DNA of 64,000 bases from Morinoia aosen (taxonomy: Eukaryota > Arthropoda > Malacostraca > Amphipoda > Talitridae). The position numbers and the translations under genes were made by a program. The stretch covers positions 68,013,581 through 68,077,580 of the forward strand of contig CM059576.1 in the NCBI GenBank assembly GCA_030386875.1. The letters run 5' to 3'. Of the stretch, positions 55,437 to 64,000 are shown in pieces; positions within the stretch are counted from its first letter, which is position 1, and each line of letters opens with the position of its first letter. The notes below the pieces were generated by a model, which saw only the letters and a program-made list of their open reading frames with translations, had not been told where the DNA came from and did not search any database.

Positions 55437-56398
55437 CGAGGCCTGTCGAAAAAGTATCCGACCTTTGGCCAGAAAAAATACTTCAACAACCTGACGGGGT
55501 TGGGACCCTAATCCCCTTCAAAGTAGGCTCCTTGTGCTTCCACACACTTAGCCCACCGATCCTTCCACTGCCGGAAACACCTCTGGAAGTCTTCTTTTGG
55601 AATGGTGTTCAGCTCTGTCGTCGCGTTCCGCATTATCTCTTCTCTACTCTCAAAACGGGATCCTTTCAGTGGTGTCTTCAATTTTGGAAACAACCAGAAG
55701 TCGCAAGGAGCCAGGTCTGGAGAGTAGGGAGGTTGGCGAACGGTCGTAATTCCATGTTTGGCCAAGAAATTGCGGATCAAATGGGATGAATGTGCGGGCG
55801 CGTTGTCGTGATGCAAGTGCCAGTTGTTCGCAGTCCACATGTCTGGTCTTTTGCGCCGAACTGCATCACGAAGTCGCCGGAGAACATCCTGATAGTACTC
55901 CTTTGTCACTGTTTGTCCTTCCGGTGCGTATTCGTGATGCACAATTCCACGGACATCAAAGAAAACAGTCAGCATCACCTTGATTTTGCTTCGCACCTGC
56001 CGCGCTTTCTTCGGCCTTGGAGACTCGGGATGCTTCCATTGGGATGACTGTCTTTTTGTTTCTGGGTCGTTTGTGTTACACCCATAGCATCTTCCCCAAA
56101 CACCTGCTGAATCTTACGAATTGTTTCAATTTGAGAATCACCAAGCTTTTGACAAAATTTGATGCAGTGTCTTTGCTCAATTCGTTCAGTCATCTTGCAA
56201 GAAAACTAAATCCGACAAACACTTAGAACAGCACCTTACTTGGCGACCACCAGCCAGTGACTGGCCCAAGTGAATGCGGTGAAAAAAGTCAAGCATGCGC
56301 ATTAAGATTCCTCCTTCCACCGTGCACAGTGGCGCCGCCTTAGAATCACTACTTTGCGCGGGAAAAATTAAGGTCGGATACTTTTTCGACAGGCCTCG
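55437..56398 (-). mobile_element. Internally deleted mariner element, 962 bp
   Basis: Perfect 29-bp terminal inverted repeats (CGAGGCCTGTCGAAAAAGTA at 55437 onwards, inverse ending at 56398) and a TA target duplication (55435-55436 and 56399-56400) define the ends exactly. The insertion split one minisatellite unit at TTAC|CTTT. A complete mariner is near 1.3 kb, so about a third of a kilobase is missing from the middle. The perfect TIRs mean it could still be moved by a sister transposase. Confidence 0.93.
55508..56193 (-). pseudogene. mariner transposase with central deletion
   Basis: The N-terminus (ATG 56193, MTERIEQRHCIKFC, GEDAMGVTQ) is intact for about 41 codons. The sequence then jumps, with a frame change near 56075, into NDPETKRQSSQWKHPESPRP and on to the C-terminus (stop just before 55508). 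The two later catalytic Asp residues are present and 34 residues apart (HHDNAPAH, then LAPCDFWLF), which identifies the DD34D mariner family. The lost segment would contain most of the DNA-binding helices and the first catalytic Asp (normally in TGDE), so no active enzyme is possible. Confidence 0.92.
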
Positions 56399-56475
56399 TA
56401 CCTTTGTCGTCTTCCTTGAGAGGCGACCCTTACTTACCTCTGTCGTCTTCCTTGAGAGGCGAACCTTTACTTAGG

Positions 56476-59378
56476 TAGTATTAATTACTTTAAGGTATTA
56501 TCAAGGCCTTTTTTATCTTCTGTGTTCTATTGCTCCACTTGAGCCTTGCACCGTACTGGCCACTAAAAGAGGAGAAACCTCACTGAGGATAGATTCCTTA
56601 GGTGAGTTACGACCGACCTATAAAGTTAACTAATTTCTGAATCACAGTGAGTTATATGCTCCAACTCGCTTGTTACCCTATTTTACTCCTAAACCTTTTT
56701 TCGCAGTATAACTGCACTTCACGGCCAAAGCACCTTCCTTTGTTCCTGCAACTTCATTCTTTGTCACATAGCGCAAGCCTTTTGCACCGAACGTCGAACG
56801 TTAATAGGGTAAGAGGGCTGGTGTCCGATTTTGTAAATATTTTCATTAAACGAGCCTTTACGTTCATCCAAAAACCTTGGCAAATTAATTATTTCAATTT
56901 CTCTTTCTCTTCTTGCAGTAAACCTTGCTGCTCTCTCCTACCTTTGCTCGAGACCCGAGTCAGGACGCCTGGAAAACCTCTTCCAACCCATTCTGGCTGA
57001 TGGAAGCGAGAGAGCTTATCGTCTAATTTGCTCTACCATCAAGGTTCCGACGCCAAGAAACCACCAGGGTCTCGAACTACGACTCCAAATTGTTCTCAAA
57101 ACCTCTCGTTGACGTGCAACTGTTGAACATCTCGCACTAGAGTTGTGTCGCGCCTGTTGACATTATTCATTTAGGCTTCGCTCATGTTTATTTGTTTGCC
57201 TAGCGCATTAAAATTAGATGAACTTTAACTTGCATTGTGTGTTATTCACATCATTTCTTCTGCAAGGTCTCATCATTTTGAAGTATTTTCGTGATCATTT
57301 CATTTATAACTGACATGTCGTCTGAAAAATGAACTCAGTTTACAAATTACTTTGGGCTAACCAGAGCTTGAGCTTGAATTTTTTCAAAATAGATGGCTCT
57401 CTTTTCTATTTTTTATTAAACCACCTGTGATATTTCTGAATGCTAAATAAATTTAGAGATTATCGTGCATGAATTTAAGGTCTTGCAGGAACATTCGTGT
57501 TTCTTCAGTTATTGTATGTGAAATGTGTGCATCTATAGAATAAAGTTCCGAATTTCTTTTAATCAAATTTTTATTGACAAATATAGTTTAATGCTTCTCG
57601 TTTTTTCCATTTCACTGCATTCAGCGAAAAACTATGTATTCTTTTCATACCAGAATTAAAATGCTTATACTGATGTATCAAGCACATAAGTAATGCATCT
57701 AAATAAGTGTAGCAGTCGCTACAAAAATGTCTCATTTCATTAAATTTCTCATTAACATTTAAACAACATAATTATTGGCATTAACCATCTTACTTTAAGT
57801 TATTACTAATAATTTACTAATTATAATTATTAATCCTAATGTTTTTGTGTGAATCACACAAATAGGAAATATTACCAAACAGTCGCTTGAGTTAACCTAG
57901 GCGTTGTGGCAACATTCCAGTCACGCGTCATTAGACTCATTTTGTGCTGTGACTTGGTGTTGTGAAGAACTCGTCGCGTAAGTTAAATAAGTGCTAAAAC
58001 TGTGTTAGTATAAAACTCACAATGGTGAATGTGTTGCTAGTATTTCACTGTGTTTAGTAATAGTTTCTTAAGTTTTTTTTGTGTTCAGTAATAGTTTCCT
58101 AAGTACTTTTTATGTGTTTTTTAGCATTTCTTAGCTGTTCTTGTTAATGGCGTAGGCGTGTTTAGTGGTGTATTCAGGATTCCTTAAATATTCAGCACAG
58201 AGATGCAGTTGTCTTTGCCATAATTGAGTCTTGGAATGTTTTGAGATTCCTTGTGCCAGAAATTCTGGTTATGGCACCATATGGACGTATTATAAATTTA
58301 CCTGGATTGATAGGTTGATCGCTGCTAAAAATTATACGTCCGATCTCGTACAAATGGCTCATGTAGTTTCTCCTGATATGTTTAAACATTTACGCCTTTG
58401 ATGTAAAATAGTTTCACTTATCCTGTCCGGCTTTATAGTGAAATTAGTAGAGTAATCAGGTGTATTTTGCCAGCATGTCTCGTCTGTCCCTATTCTATTG
58501 TTTGAGCTTAAAAGGGAAAAAAACTCTGCCGGAATCATTGGGAAAGTAAACTCAGGGTTTCCCCGTGATGTGAACTTAGAGCTTGCTGGGTGAACAGTGT
58601 TGTGGTTTTCTTCTGTTTCTTTCGGTGGATATTGTCATCCAGCGTCCTTGAATATTTCCAGATTCTCCGACGTTGACACACACCACACTGACCAGAACCA
58701 CAAATCACCTGGGCTTTAGATTATCTAATATCCTGGTTTAATTTTAAACTGCCTCCATTTACGGGCACTAAGTTGATTAAACCTCATCTGCTAAACTCAG
58801 TGGGCCTTGATCTTAAATTACTACCCCCGATTAGGATCTATTATCGCCTCCAGTCACGGCACCATTGATATACTTACCTGCTCAAAATTCAGCAGACTTG
58901 GCACACACATTTAAACGCACCGATATTTGTGCCTGTTTTAAATTGCCCTCATTGAAATAAATACCCTAAATACAAATACACGCACGACCTCGTCAACCTG
59001 TCGGAGCAACTGCCTCAGGACTGAGAAGTATCTTCAGCCAAGATCTGCAGGAACAAGTCTAGGCGATCCTCCCGGCTCCTTCAAATAAAGACGCTAACAA
59101 GCTGAGTTAGCCCAATGCGTCATCATTTACCTCCCTCGCGTTAATCAAAAACATTCTCGAATCTTTGTGTTTGTAGTTGGTATCCTCTCTAAAAATTCAG
59201 ACCAACCAAACACAAAAGTGGTGACCTCTCCATAGTGACCCATAAAGTGGGTGACTCCCAAGCTTAAAAAAAACGATTCAACTCGAGAAGTGTTCGAGAA
59301 AACGTGAGAGAGGAAAATGTTGGCATACCATTGTAGTGATAGGTCCACATTATTGTGTGCCCCTGAGAAATTTTTGTG
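56476..59378. other. AT-rich non-coding stretch
   Basis: No supported gene. The GC-richer part at 56930-57130 and the part at 58550-59100 have splice-like motifs and an AATAAA near 59085, but no frame. The 65-codon minus frame at 58389-58192 has no recognised relative. Confidence 0.3.
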
Positions 59379-59422
59379 AGCATGAGAAAAAAAAATTTTC
59401 TAAAATTTTTTTTTCTCATGCT
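59379..59422. repeat. Long AT palindrome
   Basis: The arms AGCATGAGAAAAAAAAATTT and its inverse surround a two-base centre, making about 20 paired bases. Another T-rich block follows at 59460-59475. It could be a MITE remnant or a replication-prone hairpin. Confidence 0.6.
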
Positions 59423-61221
59423 GTTTCCTGTCTCATGTCTCATGTGCCACAGTAGGTAGGAAAAATTTTTTTTTCACCTTCTTTCGTTTCCTTACGGTTA
59501 TTTCTGACGACCGCAAAACTTTTTTTCTTCCTCCTTTCATGTTTTTATTTTGAATAACTAGTTAGGTGCACTCAAACGTAACCTTTTGACATCCTAATAT
59601 TCAAGTAATTAGGTTTTGAGTACGTAAATTCCATGCCGTTATAGACTAATTTTGTTAATTTTGCATTAAAAAAAATTGTCAATATGCCCGACGAGAGTGA
59701 AGTTGTAAATCCAGCGCGCGCAAAACCCATAACTCTCCCGCCTTTCATACCAGCAGAAAGCTCGACTTGGTTTGGCCAAATAGATATGAGAAATTTTTCC
59801 ATAATTTGAATTTCTCATCGGCTCTAAATTAATTTTGTTTTTAATTTTCTTCCAAAATATTTGAACCCTACCTTTCCTCAAGAAATTAGTCATAACTTTC
59901 AGTAGTAGTGTGGTGCATGGTAACGTTTAGGTTGCAAGTGCGCTCTCATTGTGACGTCATTTTGCTCGGAGGTTTGGCGGACGGTGGATGCGCAAACTGG
60001 TGCTCTACGAGCCACGTCGACACTGTTGGTGGCCGGCTATTCCTCGCGCAATGAGGGTTGAAGTATCCTGACCTTGGTGCCCGTTCTTGCTCTTCTTTCA
60101 TGTCAAATCCTATGTTTATTTTGTGTGAATGGCCTATTTTCGTTTCGTTTTATTTTCGTTGGCTCTCTTGCCGCAGTTGAAATTCTTGCTTGTTGCTTGT
60201 CTTCATCATAGGCATTTAATTACTAAACGACATCCTTGTGTCTAACATTACCTGCGGCTTGCCGCGCATTGAAGCTTTTCTAAGCCTTGATTGAATGGAT
60301 TCACCTCTGAAAATTGATCTAAACTCTAATTAAGTTTGGATTAGGTGTCCTATTCGAATTGAATTGATCTTATTAAAAGTCCAATGACCTTAACCTATTT
60401 TCTCTTGAATTCGTTCGGGCCTTAAAGGAAACTTTTTTCCACTGAAGCCACAATTAAGTTCAGGTGTGTGCTAGCTTTGTTTTTCTGTGTTTGCTCTGAC
60501 TTGATTTATTCACGATATCCCCTCGTCGGTCGTATGTTGAGATTACTTAGTTTGTCATTTTTTTCAGTAAGCGGTGACCGCTCCACCGTATCGTTCTCTT
60601 CGCAATGGTCTCCATTCTGCCTTGCGGCCGCTGGTGTTTTCTTTAGTTTGGCTGCCGCTCGGCCTTAGGTACGTGAGGCTTGGTGGTGTCCTTTTACAGT
60701 TCAAAGTTTATTCTTAACTTGATATTTCTGAGTATAATTAACCATCTGATTTTCACATCGAAGACCCTATTCGGTATTATTAGGTTACCGCTAATTGTTT
60801 GTTCTTTGGAATTCTTCCTTCAGCGGGAACACCCTCTGTCTTCTCATGGTCGGGATACTTTATCACCACCTTCAGCAGTGTTCGCTTCGGCCACCCCGTC
60901 TTTAATCGTGAATGGCGTCTACTTGAGGCACTGTGGAGCGCCCCATGCGTCTTACGCTACTCCAAATTTAACCTTCCTTGTCTGCCCCGCTTTTGACTCG
61001 AGCCGAGGCATTTTTAATGTAAATTTTAAATCGAGTTCATGTCCTGAAATAAAATATTGAAAGCCCTAAATGCTTTGGGGCTAGTAGGCAGAGTAGCCGT
61101 ATTGATGTTTCGTTTTGCCCAGTAATAAAAAACTGTATTTATAATAAACTGAATTAATTAATAAACTGAATGCGGAGTGAAAATCTGCGTGAATTAAAAC
61201 TTCTGTTCCTTTATCCCCTTC
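59423..61221. other. Non-coding, possible promoter and terminal exon
   Basis: A palindromic CRE, TGACGTCA, lies at 59952-59959 and is followed by a GC-rich patch to about 60060, which is promoter-like. Later there are acceptor-like TTTTTTCAG (about 60567) and CTTCCTTCAG (about 60825), a mid-GC block, and AATAAA at 61048-61053. Together these could be a plus-strand non-coding transcript. No protein is recognised. Confidence 0.3.
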
Positions 61222-61571
61222 TGTTGTATAGTGACGCTCTTGTGGTATTTATGGATGTTCCGGCTGCGAAGATTTATGAGTCTCGCTCGGCACGGTCGCA
61301 TGTATAGATAGAGCATCCGGCGGAACAGCCGATGAGCGCTTGGTATTTACGAGCGCCGGTTAGGTCAGAAGCGACCCTATTGCCCGGCGCCGGAAATATC
61401 CATTGTTACGAACTAGACTTAAGAGCTAGCTGTGTGAACTAGAGATCAGTACAATACCAGTAGTCCTGCTGTTCGTTTTGCTATCCTCTTGCCTGGTCTA
61501 CGGCTAGGCTAACCGATCTACAAGTGCTGTCCAGTAAACCTTATATCTTGCTGAAATTTCAAGATATTACA
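61222..61571 (+). repeat. Probable 5' LTR of the Gypsy element
   Basis: A 350-bp block starts TGTTGTATAGTG and ends AAGATATTACA, just before ATTGACGACGAGGC, a context very like the LTR/PBS junction of mag-type Gypsy elements. The partner LTR is beyond the window, so the left edge is inferred from the TG..CA rule only. Confidence 0.55.
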
Positions 61572-61634
61572 ATTGACGACGAGGCTTCAAACTTGCAAAG
61601 TGAATTTGAACTTTAAAAGTGCTCTGAAATTAAG

Positions 61635-62612
61635 ATGGCGTATTCTACAGTCAGCTGCCCTCCGTTCGACGTGGAAGTGGAAACAGTGAGTGAATTCTTG
61701 GAGCGCTAGAAAGTACAAAGTGCAGACGCTCTTCAGAAAGCAGGAAATAATGGCGGTAAAAAAGCTAGTATTCTAATCAACGCTTTGCCTGTAAACATAA
61801 TTACTGATCTACAACGAAGAATTAAACCTACGTTACTCACTGAGGCTACATATGAGGAACTTGAAGAAAAATTAACACAGCAATTTGAAAATAAAAATTC
61901 CATCGTCGGCGCATCGGTTACATTTCTAAATAGAAAACAAGTTGCTAATGAATCCATAGAAAGTTATGCTAAAACGTTAAATGACTTAGCATCTGCATGC
62001 AATTATGGTAATTGCTGTCGTGATCGTTTATTAAGAGATGCCTTCGTGGCTGGGCTACACTCAGCGCAAATTCTCAGCGCGGTTCTACAGAAGTGCGATA
62101 GCAAGTCCTTCAACGAATGCGTTGAACACGCAAAACTTATCGAACAATTAAGCTCCGACGCTCAAGATATCGTTCGTGAGGATTCATCTTCATCGTATTT
62201 CACTACAGAAAAACTCCCGCCGAACTACATATGCATTCGCTGCGGAACCAAGCAAAAGCATCTTGCAAAGAATTGCTATGCTTTGAAATTGAAATGTCAC
62301 ACATGTGAAAAATTAGGCCACATCTCTAAGGTTTGCAAATCTACAACTGCAGCTCAGCCTCATCCTGCTATGCCTACACGAAGGGGACCTACACGAGGAG
62401 AATTTGACGCAGCTCGCACTTACACAGTGCAGTCGGGAAGAAGCGGGTGCTGTGGCAACGTCGGAAGAGAAGACGTGTTAATGAAGAATTCACGGATGCC
62501 TCTACAGAAGAACGAAGCTGTGTTGCAAAAACCTGGGAACGAAGGTGGTGACGGTAATCATCTACATGAGTGTTCTGATTATTCCCCAAATGATTCTAAT
62601 TTTTTACAGTAA
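61635..62612 (+). pseudogene. Gypsy Gag with one early stop
   Basis: ATG 61635 (MAYSTVSCPPFDVEVE) follows the LTR by 63 bases. An in-frame TAG (61707-61709) interrupts codon 25. The rest is open to TAA 62610-62612, about 325 codons in all. The capsid part (TEATYEELEEKLTQQFENKN, then VAGLHSAQIL) is typical of retroviral-type Gag. Two knuckles, CIRCGTKQKHLAKNC and CHTCEKLGHISKVC, would bind RNA. Gag forms the particle. The stop is a single base change away from a sense codon and would abolish full-length Gag from this copy, unless read through. Confidence 0.85.
62600..62606 (+). promoter_or_regulatory. -1 ribosomal frameshift site (T TTT TTA)
   Basis: In the gag frame the codons read AAT TTT TTA CAG TAA, so the heptamer T TTT TTA fits X XXY YYZ exactly and lies one sense codon before the gag stop. 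Pol is open in the -1 frame from here (next codon ACA), while a TAA at 62598-62600 closes that frame just upstream. A stimulating stem or pseudoknot should lie within about 5-9 bases downstream. I did not find an obvious one by eye. Confidence 0.72.
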
Positions 62613-64000
62613 ACACCACTGTAATTCCCGTCACTAAAGAGCCCACTATGATTGCATGCAACCTAAATAGTAAACCTGTTGAATTCCTGTTGGATAACGG
62701 CAGTGCCGTGTCAACTATACGTAAAAGAGATGCAATCAGAGTTGGTGCTGTGGTAAATCCTACATGCAGCAAAATTCTCGGGTACAGTGGTGTCTCGGTA
62801 AACCTGCTTGGTCAAGCTTCGGTAACGGTTATGTACCAAAATGTAAGTTTTAATCATAAGTTTCTCATTGTGGAGGATGATAGAATCAACTTACTTGGCC
62901 GAGATATTTGTTCTAAACTAAACGTAAACATTGTCATTCCTGATAAATACGACTCCATTAATAAAACGGATTGTCATAGTTTGCCAAAAAATTTGTCGTT
63001 AAAATATGACGAATACTTATCATCTGATTCACAGTCTAACGTTAGAGAAACAGTCCATCTTGATGTGTTGCCTAATGCAGTTCCTGTATTTTGTAAAGCA
63101 CGCCCGGTTCCTGTAAGACTAAGAGACTCTGTCAAAACCGAACTGGAACGCTTGCAGAGTATGGGCAAAATCACCAAAGTGTATGATAGCCAATGGGCAT
63201 CTTCTACCGTTAATGTTCTAAAGTCTGACGGCAGTGTGAGAATCTGCGGAGATTTTTCAGCTTCCATTAATAATTTTCTGAATCCAGTTCAATCTGTACT
63301 ACCTGTTATTGATGATGTCATTTCTCAAGTCGGAGACGCTAAGTTTTTCTCAAAAATTGATTTGTCTAACGCGTTTTTGCAAATTCCGTTGGACGAAGAA
63401 TCAAAGAAAGTTACGACCATCAACACCTCTGAAGGTCTATTTATGTACAATTACTTACCCTATGGTCTACGTGCAAGCCCCGGCATTTTTCAAGCATTCA
63501 TGAATAGGACTCTTTCTGGCATCGACAACATCATTGTGTACCAGGATGACCTCCTCATTTTGACCTCGTCACATGATGCTCATTTGGAAGTTCTTGACAG
63601 GGTCCTGCGTGTCCTAAAAAACGCTGGAATTCGCTTAAATCTGTCTAAATGTGCCTTTCTAACTGATTGTGTGTCTTATCTAGGGTACGTTTTCGATAAC
63701 AAGGGTGTTCACCCTTACTCTGAGAAAATAGAAGCTATTCTCAATGCTCCTGTTCCTAAAAACCTCAAACAGTTGCAAGCCTTCATCGGATTGTGTAACT
63801 TCTATAGTCGTTTTGTACCCAACTTTTCTAATGTCATGTATCCTCTGTATTCGCTGCTTAAGAAAAATGTACAGTTCCGGTGGACTCCAGAACAGGACGC
63901 AAGTGTCCAGAAAATCAAGGACATCTTTCGTTCGCATAAACCTCTAAAGTTGTTTGATCCCAACCATGAAACTCTTCTTGAAACTGATAGTTCGGGTTAT
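62606..64000 (+). CDS. Gypsy Pol (protease, reverse transcriptase, start of RNase H), partial
   Basis: Open without a stop to the window end, about 465 codons. The retropepsin region reads LLDNGSAVS where Asp-Thr/Ser-Gly is usual, and ends LLGRDI. The RT has KIDLSNAF with the first catalytic Asp (about 63360), YLPYGLRASPGIFQ (about 63455), and the polymerase box YQDD (63539-63550). The connection follows with QAFIGLCNFYSRFVPNF, then LETDSSGY, the start of RNase H. It copies the element RNA within particles. RNase H, integrase and the 3' LTR would follow outside. It is made by -1 frameshifting from gag. The DNG triad is the one suspicious residue. Confidence 0.92.

Larger units (their letters stand above)
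55003..56475 (+). repeat. 36-bp minisatellite interrupted by mariner
   Basis: About 12 units (55003-55436) and two more (56401-56475) of a 36-bp unit containing TGTCGTCCTCCTTGAGAGGC then GACCCTTACTTACCTC. Variants include CCTAGAGAG for CCTTGAGAG and TTT for TCT. Because 36 is a multiple of 3, two frames stay open on opposite strands (12-residue periods such as LRGDPYLPLSSS). These are consequences of the repeat and not evidence of a gene. Confidence 0.92.
61222..64000 (+). mobile_element. Ty3/Gypsy (mag-like) LTR retrotransposon, 5' part
   Basis: LTR, gag (from 61635) and pol (from 62606) in order, cut by the window end within the start of RNase H. Gag has two zinc knuckles. The protease, YQDD reverse transcriptase and the gag/pol -1 overlap fit the Gypsy group. 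The copy has one stop in gag but a fully open pol so far, so it is young or recently active. Confidence 0.88.

Noticed and set aside
58192-58389. 65-codon minus frame as a host exon
   Set aside because: No recognised family, no splice sites in phase and AT-rich surroundings.

Overview
This window looks like a repeat-dominated, AT-rich stretch of an animal genome, most likely an arthropod. That guess rests on the mix of mobile elements: a BEL/Pao LTR element with a DUF1759/DUF1758-type Gag, an I-group LINE with RNase H, CR1-type LINEs with PHD plus esterase ORF1, a mariner, a piggyBac-like MITE and a DUF4817-type transposase. I cannot name the species. I see no rRNA gene, no free-standing tRNA gene, no CRISPR and no complete host protein gene. 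At most two small candidate host exons lie on the minus strand in the first 7 kb.

Layout. 1-13.4 kb: intron-like AT-rich DNA with a decayed DUF4817 transposase (2.5-3.6 kb), three copies of a ~350 bp dispersed repeat, a piggyBac-like MITE flanked by TTAA that abuts a decayed tRNA-derived SINE (10.1-11.1 kb), and two foldback elements (11.5 and 12.6 kb). 13.4-36.4 kb, all minus strand: two CR1-type LINE copies head to tail. The upstream copy (copy 2) is split by an I-group LINE, which is itself split by a BEL/Pao element. Both insertions are bracketed by matching target-site duplications (11-12 bp and GAGGA), so the order of events can be read: CR1 copy 2, then the I-like LINE, then BEL. 36.4-55 kb: mostly non-coding, with three further SINE copies, a TATA plus initiator core promoter (38.07 kb), a 41-bp minisatellite, a TIR element, a 0.73-kb inverted repeat pair and a ~1.2-1.5-kb dispersed repeat whose copies share a terminal hairpin. 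55.0-56.5 kb: a 36-bp minisatellite invaded by an internally deleted mariner. 56.5-61.2 kb: non-coding, with a CRE-containing GC-rich patch. 61.2-64.0 kb: the 5' part of a Ty3/Gypsy (mag-like) LTR element on the plus strand, running off the window. Its gag and pol are joined by a canonical T TTT TTA slippery heptamer.

How the parts work together. Nearly every coding region belongs to a self-copying element: ORF1/Gag proteins bind the element RNA, EN/RT or IN/RT/RH enzymes copy and insert it, and the SINEs and MITEs would depend on enzymes made elsewhere. Most copies are broken by stops or one-base indels. The freshest are the BEL element (its LTRs differ by about five substitutions and one indel per kb) and the Gypsy element, whose pol is open to the window edge.
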